Of a stretch of DNA of 5,354 nucleotides, positions 1 to 5,354 are shown in pieces. The translations under genes were made by a program, and so were the position numbers. Under the pieces are notes generated by a model that did no database searches, was not told the origin of the DNA, and worked only from the letters and a program-made list of their open reading frames with translations. Source of the DNA: Candidatus Thorarchaeota archaeon MP8T_1 (lineage in GTDB: Archaea; Asgardarchaeota; Thorarchaeia; Thorarchaeales; Thorarchaeaceae); contig PJER01000140.1 in assembly GCA_002825465.1 (NCBI GenBank), positions 1-5,354 on the forward strand, given 5' to 3'. Each line of letters begins with the position of its first letter. The stretch's first letter is position 1.

Positions 1-1
1 A

Positions 2-469
2 GAAGGTATTGGTCCCGGAGGGATTAGTGCTCTATCATTGATATATAATGACAACAAGTTCGTGCTAATCTCGGTTGATGGGAACAATATGGAGTCAGGT
101 TTTCGTGAGAGGATAATTAGCGCACTGAAGGCACAAGGTTACGATGAAGCAGAAGTGGTCACAACAGATACGCATGTCGTCAACGCAATTTCACTTTCAA
201 GTAAGGGATACCCTCCTGTTGGCAGAATTAAACCAGATGAAACGCTAGACCATATTCTTGTGGCATCGATGAAGGCTAGAGAAAAAGCTAAAAGCGCAGA
301 AGTCGGTTTAGGCTTCGGATTAGTTAGGGGAATAAGAACTCTAGGAGAGAAAGGTTTCGATATTCTCACGCAGGATATTACTGAGGCTGCAGGAATTGCG
401 AAACGTGTGGGCATTCGCATTGGCGTTGGGTCAGTGCTTGTCGCAATCTTACTTGCGTTTCTTCTTTAG
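2..469 (+). CDS. DUF2070 family archaeal membrane protein, C-terminal part (5' truncated by window edge)
   Basis: The reading frame is open to the left edge, so the 155 residues seen are only the C-terminus; the TTG at 38 lies inside the conserved region and is not a real start. Seen, counting from the first whole codon: a GIGPGGI motif at residues 2-8, DGNNM at 26-30, TTDTHVVN at 54-61 and GYPPVG at 69-74, then a charged Ala/Lys-rich helix and a hydrophobic segment at about 136-155 that looks like one membrane helix ending at the C-terminus. This motif order is what I recall for the C-terminal soluble region of DUF2070 (PF09843), archaeal proteins of several hundred residues with an N-terminal multi-helix membrane part. 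The conserved Asp, Asn and His suggest metal or phosphate chemistry, but no activity is known to me. The end of the gene is T-rich (457-467), which could aid termination. Confident on family, ignorant of function. Confidence 0.8.
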   Translation, partial: EGIGPGGISALSLIYNDNKFVLISVDGNNMESGFRERIISALKAQGYDEAEVVTTDTHVVNAISLSSKGYPPVGRIKPDETLDHILVASMKAREKAKSAEVGLGFGLVRGIRTLGEKGFDILTQDITEAAGIAKRVGIRIGVGSVLVAILLAFLL

Positions 470-498
470 CAATGATAAAAACACTCTTTCGATACAAG

Positions 499-506
499 TA
501 TATGTA
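499..506 (+). promoter_or_regulatory. candidate archaeal TATA box for ubiX
   Basis: The 73-bp gap between the DUF2070 stop and ubiX is AT-rich and holds TATATGTA. A start of transcription about 25 bases downstream would fall near 526-530. That gives a leader of roughly 15 bases to the TTG at 543, just enough for the GGGTGAT ribosome site. The placement is consistent with archaeal promoters, but it rests on pattern alone. Confidence 0.4.
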
Positions 507-531
507 ATAAAAGAAACAGCTGAATAACAAA

Positions 532-538
532 GGGTGAT
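532..538 (+). promoter_or_regulatory. ribosome binding site that decides the ubiX start
   Basis: GGGTGAT contains GGTGAT, which pairs with the 3' end of archaeal 16S rRNA. It ends 4 bases before the TTG at 543. The in-frame GTG (534) and ATG (537) lie inside this site and have no ribosome site of their own, which favours TTG as the start. Confidence 0.5.
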
Positions 539-542
539 GTCT

Positions 543-1109
543 TTGAACAAGAAACGTGTCTTCGTTGGGATTACAGGAGCCAGTGGAGCAATATACGGCG
601 TCAGATTTGTCAGAGCCTTAAAATCAGAAGGTCATGAAGTACACCTCGTGGTAAGCAAATGGGGAGCTGAAACGTTAAAGTACGAACTTGGGATTGATGT
701 CGATTTATTGTCGTCTGAAGTAGATAAGATCTACAACGAAGATGAGTTAGCAGCGGGACCTGCCAGCGGAAGCTATCCTCTTGACGCAGTTGTAATAATC
801 CCGTGTTCTATGAAAACACTTGCAGGCATCGCTCACGGATATGCCGACAATCTCATTGCCCGTGCAGCTGATTGTGCGCTGAAAGAACGTCGAAAACTGA
901 TTCTTGTTCCTAGAGAAACCCCACTAAATCTAGTTCACATCAGAAATATGGCGTCAGTAACGGAAGCTGGAGCTATCTTGATTCCCGCTAGCCCCGCTTT
1001 TTGGCACAGACCAAAGAGTATTGAAGAACTCGTTGATTCAGTGGTTGATAGAGTACTAGCTCACCTGACCTCGCGCAGAGATACTGCTGCGACATGGACA
1101 GGAGAATAG
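543..1109 (+). CDS. ubiX: UbiX-type flavin prenyltransferase
   Basis: UbiX joins a dimethylallyl group to FMN, giving prenylated FMN, the cofactor of UbiD-family decarboxylases. In many archaea such a decarboxylase (anhydromevalonate phosphate decarboxylase) serves the modified mevalonate route to membrane lipids. From the TTG start the protein has 188 residues, usual for the family. Seen: the flavin-binding GASGA near the N-terminus (12-16), the PCSMKTLAG loop (87-95), Arg107, the KERR motif (114-117), RET (124-126), and a PAFWHRP segment (152-158) followed by Arg170. These match in spacing the Pseudomonas UbiX phosphate-site residues Lys129, Glu140, Tyr169 and Arg185, except that Trp154 stands where Tyr169 is expected. 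Starts at GTG 534 or ATG 537 would add two or three residues. TTG is preferred for its ribosome site and because MNKKRVFVGITGASG is a typical UbiX beginning. No signal peptide, so cytoplasmic. No ubiD lies in the window. The last dozen residues are a poorly conserved tail. Confidence 0.93.
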   Translation: MNKKRVFVGITGASGAIYGVRFVRALKSEGHEVHLVVSKWGAETLKYELGIDVDLLSSEVDKIYNEDELAAGPASGSYPLDAVVIIPCSMKTLAGIAHGYADNLIARAADCALKERRKLILVPRETPLNLVHIRNMASVTEAGAILIPASPAFWHRPKSIEELVDSVVDRVLAHLTSRRDTAATWTGE

Positions 1110-1118
1110 GCTATCCAA

Positions 1119-2966
1119 TCAACCCCAGTGCAGTGGAACTCCACAGTGTTCACAGATTATTGTTTCACCAGGTAGTGCTCGCTTGAGAAGCCCAGCTCCA
1201 CATTGTGGACAGGCTATCTTCTTTGGTGCTGTATCTTCTGTCTGTGTTTGAATTCTCAAGAGGACTTCACGTAGATTCTCTCGCATTTCTGCTAACATAA
1301 GTTCCAATTTAGTTTCATTACTGCTTGCTACTGTGATTCTGATGATGAGATTCTCCTTTGAAACAGAACCAACTACAACGAACTCATCACCTGCTAGAGC
1401 CTTCCCGTAATACCATGCTTCAAGACCAGCTTTAGGATCCGTTCGCTCATCAACAAAGAGAACACTATGTTGTTCGATGACATTCTTTACAATTTCCAGC
1501 ATTTCCGCAGGATCAGCGTTTGAATCCATTTGGTATTCGCAGGCATGTTTTGTTTGAAGAGTTGAATCCATTAAGACCTGTAGGTCTGAGAGAGTCTTTG
1601 TTTGCAGAAATGCATCGCGTGCAGAAGGAGCATGCGATAGTGGAATAGATACAACAGACTCACCGTGTTTACTGCAGGAAAAGTGTACGTCTGCACTTCC
1701 TGCGAGTTCTTTTATCTCTATCAAATCTATTGGATTATGGCATTTATGACATTCATAGAGCTGCATGTAGGTGCGAGAGAGTGTATCGAGATGCGCCGCT
1801 TTAGATAGATATCGTTCACTCCCATGTCCATTGCGACATTCAACTTTTAATTCAACAATGTCATCTTTGTCTTTAGAATCCCGAATGATAACCGGCGCAG
1901 AGCATTTTGTGCACCTAAGACTCTCTTCAATTGTGGACTCACGGTCGATATCGGGCTCCCTCATTTCAAGATGTTTATAGATATCTGGTTTAATCTCCTT
2001 ACGCATTTTTCCATGTAGTGGACAGACAAGCTCGAGTTCGACGTTTGTTCCATCAATTTTCTTTCCGACTAATTCAGTAATAAGGTCACAATCGTTGCAC
2101 TTCATGATTCCATCCACAAGTACCTCAATTGCCTCTTCGTCAAGATCGGTAGGTTGGCTCATCTCAATGGAGTGACCGTTTGGACACGTACATTTCAGTT
2201 TATACTTGTCTTTATCCAAGTCAATATTTCGTATCGATAACTTGTTAGCACATTGAGTACAATTAAGCATTGACCGCACAATAGAACCTTCAGATAGTGC
2301 ATCAGCAATCTTCTCGATCATCCATGCGTGCTTTGCTGGCATTTCTTTCTTCGTTTTTCCATGTGCAGGACAAGAAAGCTCTATGCGAGCTTTGTCACCC
2401 TTGGTTGTAACATCAAGAACTTGGCAGGGTAAACCACATTGCTCACAGTGAATGAGCCGTTTGAAGACGGTCTTGAGTATAGAAGGATCAGCCTCCGTGG
2501 GAGCATACCGAATTTCCTTGTGCCCATTTGGACAACGATATTTGAATTCCATTATTCCCTTCTTCTCATCAACCGATTGTGCTGAGAAGATTTGCCCACA
2601 ACGCGAACATGTGAGTGAATCGAGAATTGATTTTGCACTATTAATTGTTCCTTGAATTCCTGCTACGGCACTGTGATAGAATGCAGGATTCTTTTTCTTC
2701 AGTGGCCCATGAATGGGACATAGGAATACATACTCTACATCATGTCTTCCAAGATCTGTGTTAAGTAGAGACATTATGGAGCCACATTCGAGGCATGTGA
2801 ATAAACCCTTGTAAATTTCAGGAGCCATGCTATCTGCTTGGTGTCGCCCAACGTCTCGTTTACCTTTATGACCGTTCAAACATTGACAATAGAGCCGCAC
2901 CGTGCTGCCTCGCATCTCGCTTCCGAGAATATAGAAGGGTTCCTTACATTTCTTGCAAACGAACAC
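1119..2966 (-). CDS. eight-module zinc-ribbon repeat protein, shorter paralog (615 aa)
   Basis: I do not recognise a named family. Seen: eight zinc-ribbon modules starting at Cys4, 58, 120, 174, 236, 290, 352 and 406, alternating type A (C-x2-C-x21-C-x3-H) and type B (C-x2-C-x21-C-x2-H), all with ligands intact. The spacing is 54 and 62 residues in turn, a 116-residue repeat. After about residue 453 comes an alpha/beta region (helix 486-500, strands near 501-548, long helix 552-576) and a final ribbon with Cys586, 589, 605 and 608. There is no signal peptide or membrane segment, so it is probably cytoplasmic, which suits reduced zinc-binding cysteines. GTG at 2966 is preferred over TTG at 2975: it aligns with the start of the upstream paralog (xFxCKKCxEPxYI), whereas TTG would sit two bases from the AGGT site. 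It is transcribed in the same direction as that paralog, 84 bases after its stop, so the two may share a transcript. Binding of protein, nucleic acid or metal is possible; function unknown. Confidence 0.88.
   Translation of the reverse strand: MFVCKKCKEPFYILGSEMRGSTVRLYCQCLNGHKGKRDVGRHQADSMAPEIYKGLFTCLECGSIMSLLNTDLGRHDVEYVFLCPIHGPLKKKNPAFYHSAVAGIQGTINSAKSILDSLTCSRCGQIFSAQSVDEKKGIMEFKYRCPNGHKEIRYAPTEADPSILKTVFKRLIHCEQCGLPCQVLDVTTKGDKARIELSCPAHGKTKKEMPAKHAWMIEKIADALSEGSIVRSMLNCTQCANKLSIRNIDLDKDKYKLKCTCPNGHSIEMSQPTDLDEEAIEVLVDGIMKCNDCDLITELVGKKIDGTNVELELVCPLHGKMRKEIKPDIYKHLEMREPDIDRESTIEESLRCTKCSAPVIIRDSKDKDDIVELKVECRNGHGSERYLSKAAHLDTLSRTYMQLYECHKCHNPIDLIEIKELAGSADVHFSCSKHGESVVSIPLSHAPSARDAFLQTKTLSDLQVLMDSTLQTKHACEYQMDSNADPAEMLEIVKNVIEQHSVLFVDERTDPKAGLEAWYYGKALAGDEFVVVGSVSKENLIIRITVASSNETKLELMLAEMRENLREVLLRIQTQTEDTAPKKIACPQCGAGLLKRALPGETIICEHCGVPLHWG
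1608..2957 (-). repeat. four-unit zinc-ribbon repeat array within the 615-aa protein
   Basis: Protein-level tandem repeat with a 116-residue (348-bp) period and no insertion or deletion in ligand spacing. Units read, in order of translation, 2610-2957, 2262-2609, 1914-2261 and 1608-1913 (the last shortened). Each unit is a type A ribbon ending CLNGH, CPNGH or CRNGH, a helix of about 20 residues, a type B ribbon ending C-x-x-H-G, and a longer helical connector often ending in Ser-Leu or Met-Leu before the next Cys. The units are diverged in sequence, so this is an old repeat and not a recent DNA expansion. Confidence 0.9.
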
Positions 2967-2977
2967 ATCTATCAACT

Positions 2978-2982
2978 ACCTT
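2978..2982 (-). promoter_or_regulatory. ribosome binding site for the 615-aa zinc-ribbon gene
   Basis: AAGGT on the minus strand lies 11 bases before the GTG at 2966 and only 2 bases before the alternative TTG at 2975. The spacing supports GTG. The match to the archaeal anti-Shine-Dalgarno sequence is short, so this is moderate evidence. Confidence 0.4.
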
Positions 2983-3023
2983 GGCGCAGCAAGCATCCAA
3001 GCCCATAGATTCCTAGAGCTTCC

Positions 3024-3032
3024 TAATATGTA
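3024..3032 (-). promoter_or_regulatory. candidate TATA box in the gap between the two zinc-ribbon genes
   Basis: The minus strand reads TACATATTA about 60 bases upstream of the GTG at 2966. Transcription would start near 3003, leaving a leader of about 35 bases. If real, the shorter gene can be transcribed independently of the upstream paralog. The rest of the 84-bp gap shows no hairpin or other signal I can support. Confidence 0.25.
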
Positions 3033-3050
3033 CTCCGCATACTAAGAAAT

Positions 3051-5327
3051 TCATTGAAGGTATAGTGCAATGGTAAGTGAATGAGTGCAATACTTGCACC
3101 GAATTGGTTGGCGTTTTCCCAATTCTTCGACTTGCTCTGTTTCAAGTGGTGCTCCGCATCGAAGACATACCCAAGAGTCCATTGTGTCTGCTAGCTCATC
3201 AATAGTCGTAGGCAACATTGATACATCCTCACCGAGAGCTTCTACTTTGATGACAGAATGGCGACCATTTTCTGGTCCAGTAATCATGAGGACCACAGCA
3301 ATTTTCCGCTTTGTGTATTTGCCTTCAGCATAGCCGCGAATGGTTCCAATAAACTCACCGGCAATCACATGTTCATCCGTATCAACAACATGGAAGTTCT
3401 TTGTGGGCAATATCTTCTCAGCTTTGGTGAATAGAACCTTTGCATTCCAATCAAGACTCTGCTCTTGCTGAGTCCTTTCAAGACTTGAAAGGACAAGGTT
3501 GAATTCTGCAGATGTCTTCTTGGAAGGCATCAGCAAATCACAGACCGAACGGATTAGATAAGGCTCTACGCTCATTGTGTGTAACTGGTCAAGAAAATCA
3601 ATGTAGGAAACAGTAGCAACCACTTTTCCCTGAACACAATCCTTTGTTGGATAGAATGTGAACTGGGGACTTCTGAATCCACCTACTTCGATTCTGGAAA
3701 TTGTCTTCACATTCTCTCCGGCTAGTTCCATACAATCGGCAGGGTATGCAACAATACTTACTGTCACATTTGTGATGACATAGCCACTATTGTTTACCAC
3801 CTTGACCTTGTAATCGAATTTACCACCTACAATCTCACATCCACGCATTGCCCTAACTCCACCATCCGTAGAATCAATCGACTCACTTTCTGCTTCGAGA
3901 GATCCAGATGGTTCAGGCTCACTCACTTCAATCGGAGGTTTGGCCTTATCTGCCTGTATTTCTGCATATGCACTCTGCATTGCCTTTGCATGGTCAGGGG
4001 GAATATCGAACACATACTTACCATGAATTGGACACAATTGCACTACTCTATCTTCACGGCCGCCTTGCTCAACATATACTAAATCTAGCGGCTCATAACA
4101 CTCTGGACACTGGAAGAATCGCTTGTAGAGATCAACAAGTGTTTCTGATTCTAATTCGGGTTTGAATAGTCTCTTACTTCTATGACCATTCCTACACTCT
4201 ACATCAAACTCTACAAGACCTCGGCGTTCCTCAACATCTCTGAGTGTAAGTGGCATACTGCATTTCTCACAACTAAGACTTCTTACTATAGATGGAAGTC
4301 GATCGATAGTGTACTCATGATCCGATATAATATCGAAGATAGCAGGCGTTGTTTCTCGTTGCATCACACCATGAATTGGACAAACAATCTGGAATGACAC
4401 CTTCTTTGCACTTTTCCTTTTGCCAAGAATATGAGTCAAGTGCCCACATTCATCACATGTGAGTATGGCTGTCGTTATCCGATTGGTAACAGCATCATTC
4501 CACGTAAGTGGCAAAACCCTGTCTGTGGCGATTTTACTGCCAGGGCAGACACACTTCAGCTTGTAGCCAGATCTATCATCCTCTATGCTTCTAATTGCTA
4601 AAGGCTGTCTACACTCATGAGCAGTGAGAGTAGCACGAAGAACAGCATCCTCAGGTATTTCTGATATTGCTTCTTTTAGAGTATCTAAAAACGAGTCAGG
4701 AATATCCTTCTTTGCAACACCATGAACTGGGCATGCAGCGTATACACGTGCCAAGCTACCCCGTTGTTCAACATTGGCAATATGCCCCGGAAGTCCGCAT
4801 TTATCACAATGGATTACTCGCTGGAGAATTCTTTTGAGAAGAGATAGCTCCATGTCACTAGGGAGATATCTGCTAACCCTGTGACCATTTGCACATCTCG
4901 CATCAATCTCAATGATTCCTTTGCGTTGTTCGACCTCACTTACAGCAAATACAAGACCACACTGTGAGCATCTGAAAGAATCAATGATGGCTCTTGGACC
5001 GTCAATTTCTGCAGCGGCAAGTTGGATAGTCGAAAGAAACTCTCGAGGAAATTCACGTTTCTCAATACCGTGACGTGGACAAAGAAACATACCCTCAGTC
5101 TTTGATCCTTGAATAAGAGTATCAACAAGTGTCATGTCCGAACCGCATTCTATGCAAACGAACATTTTTTTGAAAACCTCTACGCCAACATCCGTTATCT
5201 GATGCTCAGCCAAACGCCTTGCACTTTTGTGACCGTGCAAACATTGGGTTTCAAGTGTCAGAATGTGGTCTTTTATCTCAGCGTTCCGGATATAGAGAGG
5301 TTCTTGGCATTTTTTGCATGAGAACAC
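3051..5327 (-). CDS. eight-module zinc-ribbon repeat protein with beta-sandwich C-terminus, longer paralog (758 aa)
   Basis: No named family recognised for the whole protein. Residues 4-437 hold eight zinc-ribbon modules (first-ligand positions 4, 58, 120, 174, 236, 291, 353, 407) of the same alternating types as the downstream paralog. The fifth module is degenerate: Ala236 replaces the first Cys, Lys265 the His, and one residue is added after it. Residues 458-490 are an acidic Ser/Pro/Glu linker, probably disordered. Residues about 497-600 look like a beta-sandwich (NNSGYVITNVTV, SRIEVGGF, DCVQGKV, IRSVCDLL), a domain type I have seen in other archaeal proteins. Residues about 605-718 form an alpha/beta domain with AEGKYTKRK and LPTTIDELAD. 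The end is a ribbon with Cys721, 724, 744 and 747. No signal peptide or membrane helix, so cytoplasmic. GTG at 5327 follows AGGTG by 7 bases and sets the first ribbon at residue 4. The promoter lies beyond the window. Its role is unknown; the layout suggests a scaffold or adaptor. Confidence 0.9.
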   Translation of the reverse strand: MFSCKKCQEPLYIRNAEIKDHILTLETQCLHGHKSARRLAEHQITDVGVEVFKKMFVCIECGSDMTLVDTLIQGSKTEGMFLCPRHGIEKREFPREFLSTIQLAAAEIDGPRAIIDSFRCSQCGLVFAVSEVEQRKGIIEIDARCANGHRVSRYLPSDMELSLLKRILQRVIHCDKCGLPGHIANVEQRGSLARVYAACPVHGVAKKDIPDSFLDTLKEAISEIPEDAVLRATLTAHECRQPLAIRSIEDDRSGYKLKCVCPGSKIATDRVLPLTWNDAVTNRITTAILTCDECGHLTHILGKRKSAKKVSFQIVCPIHGVMQRETTPAIFDIISDHEYTIDRLPSIVRSLSCEKCSMPLTLRDVEERRGLVEFDVECRNGHRSKRLFKPELESETLVDLYKRFFQCPECYEPLDLVYVEQGGREDRVVQLCPIHGKYVFDIPPDHAKAMQSAYAEIQADKAKPPIEVSEPEPSGSLEAESESIDSTDGGVRAMRGCEIVGGKFDYKVKVVNNSGYVITNVTVSIVAYPADCMELAGENVKTISRIEVGGFRSPQFTFYPTKDCVQGKVVATVSYIDFLDQLHTMSVEPYLIRSVCDLLMPSKKTSAEFNLVLSSLERTQQEQSLDWNAKVLFTKAEKILPTKNFHVVDTDEHVIAGEFIGTIRGYAEGKYTKRKIAVVLMITGPENGRHSVIKVEALGEDVSMLPTTIDELADTMDSWVCLRCGAPLETEQVEELGKRQPIRCKYCTHSLTIALYLQ
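3528..3839 (-). other. predicted beta-sandwich domain in the 758-aa protein
   Basis: Residues 497-600 alternate short hydrophobic strands with Asn/Gly turns: FDYKVKVVNNSG, ITNVTVSIVAYP, a GGF turn, FTFYP, GKVVATVSYID and IRSVCDLL. Pattern and length of about 100 residues fit an immunoglobulin-like or CARDB-like sandwich, as used for protein-protein contact. The paralog downstream lacks this domain and the acidic linker before it. The fold is inferred from strand pattern alone. Confidence 0.55.
3957..5318 (-). repeat. four-unit zinc-ribbon repeat array within the 758-aa protein
   Basis: Protein-level tandem repeat, units in order of translation at 4971-5318, 4623-4970, 4272-4622 and 3957-4271. 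The first two are exactly 116 residues; the third is 117 because its type A ribbon has decayed and gained a residue; the fourth is shortened. In every module, including the decayed one, 21 residues separate the second and third ligand positions. Units match their counterparts in the 615-residue paralog by position: GLP in unit 2 type B, YKLKC-x-CP in unit 3 type A, CRNGH in unit 4 type A. Confidence 0.9.
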
Positions 5328-5334
5328 GGTATAA

Positions 5335-5339
5335 CACCT
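5335..5339 (-). promoter_or_regulatory. ribosome binding site for the 758-aa zinc-ribbon gene
   Basis: AGGTG on the minus strand lies 7 bases before the GTG at 5327, good spacing for a Shine-Dalgarno site and complementary to the archaeal 16S 3' end. It supports GTG as the start. Only 15 more bases of upstream sequence are in the window, so no promoter can be judged. Confidence 0.55.
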
Positions 5340-5354
5340 AAGGTAGTGGTTGCT

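Noticed and set aside
139..420. Minus-strand frame of 93 codons opposite the DUF2070 gene
   Set aside because: The plus-strand frame carries clear family motifs through the same stretch. The minus frame shows no domain or start signal.
543..1109. Phosphopantothenoylcysteine decarboxylase or another flavoprotein of the same fold
   Set aside because: The KERR, RET and PAFW-x-RP motifs and the length of about 190 residues are those of UbiX.
1128..1143. Small palindrome around GTGGAACTCCAC as a terminator
   Set aside because: The stem is only 4-5 bp with a tiny loop and no T-tract, and it lies inside the last codons of the 615-aa gene.
1608..2957. Regular 348-bp spacing as a possible CRISPR or DNA satellite
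   Set aside because: The period exists at protein level only. Units share ligands and a few residues but not DNA sequence, and the frame is continuous.
4182..4397. Open plus-strand frames opposite the zinc-ribbon genes (also 1771-1980, 2452-2655, 3085-3333, 3908-4165, 5109-5321)
   Set aside because: They are short, lack ribosome sites or recognisable motifs, and lie wholly antisense to genes with strong protein-level repeat evidence.
4533..4622. Frameshift or assembly error in the degenerate ribbon
   Set aside because: The frame stays open, the x21 loop and the following modules are in register, and the change amounts to point substitutions plus one whole extra residue.
1119..5327. RING finger, rubredoxin or transposase identity for the Cys-rich proteins
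   Set aside because: The ligand pattern C-x2-C-x21-C-x2/3-H does not fit cross-brace RING or rubredoxin (two C-x2-C knuckles). No DDE-type catalytic domain or terminal inverted repeats are seen.

Overview
The window most likely comes from an archaeon. The first gene has the C-terminal signature of DUF2070, a membrane-protein family I know only from archaea. Starts are GTG or TTG with GGTGAT- or AGGT-type ribosome sites, and TATA-like boxes lie in the short intergenic gaps. Long cytoplasmic zinc-ribbon proteins with an archaeal-type beta-sandwich domain fit the same picture. An Asgard lineage such as Thorarchaeota is my best guess from the look of the large proteins, but this is an inference and no marker gene here settles it.

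Layout. On the plus strand, positions 2-469 hold the 3' end of a DUF2070 membrane protein gene that is cut by the window edge. A 73-bp gap with a TATA-like box follows, then ubiX at 543-1109, a flavin prenyltransferase that makes prenylated FMN for UbiD-type decarboxylases. After a convergent junction of only 9 bp, the rest of the window is on the minus strand. It holds two large paralogous genes, an upstream one at 3051-5327 (758 residues) and a downstream one at 1119-2966 (615 residues), separated by 84 bp. No stretch of more than 100 bp lacks a gene, and I see no RNA gene, CRISPR array or mobile element.

The notable content is the pair of minus-strand genes. Each protein opens with eight zinc-ribbon modules that alternate strictly between two types: C-x2-C-x21-C-x3-H (type A, ending in a C-x-x-G-H signature) and C-x2-C-x21-C-x2-H (type B, ending in C-P-x-H-G). 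All 16 modules keep exactly 21 residues between the second and third ligand positions. Type A to type B spacing is 54 residues and type B to the next type A is 62, a 116-residue (348-bp) super-repeat four units long. The only exception is one degenerate module in the longer protein, which has lost two ligands and gained one residue. Matching units resemble each other between the two proteins, so the four-unit array probably predates the gene duplication. The C-termini differ. The longer protein has an acidic linker, a beta-sandwich domain, an alpha/beta domain and a four-Cys zinc ribbon; the shorter has only an alpha/beta region and a four-Cys zinc ribbon.

I see no functional link between the plus-strand genes and the zinc-ribbon pair. 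The function of the pair is unknown to me. A cytoplasmic scaffold, or a protein- or nucleic-acid-binding role, is plausible but unproven.
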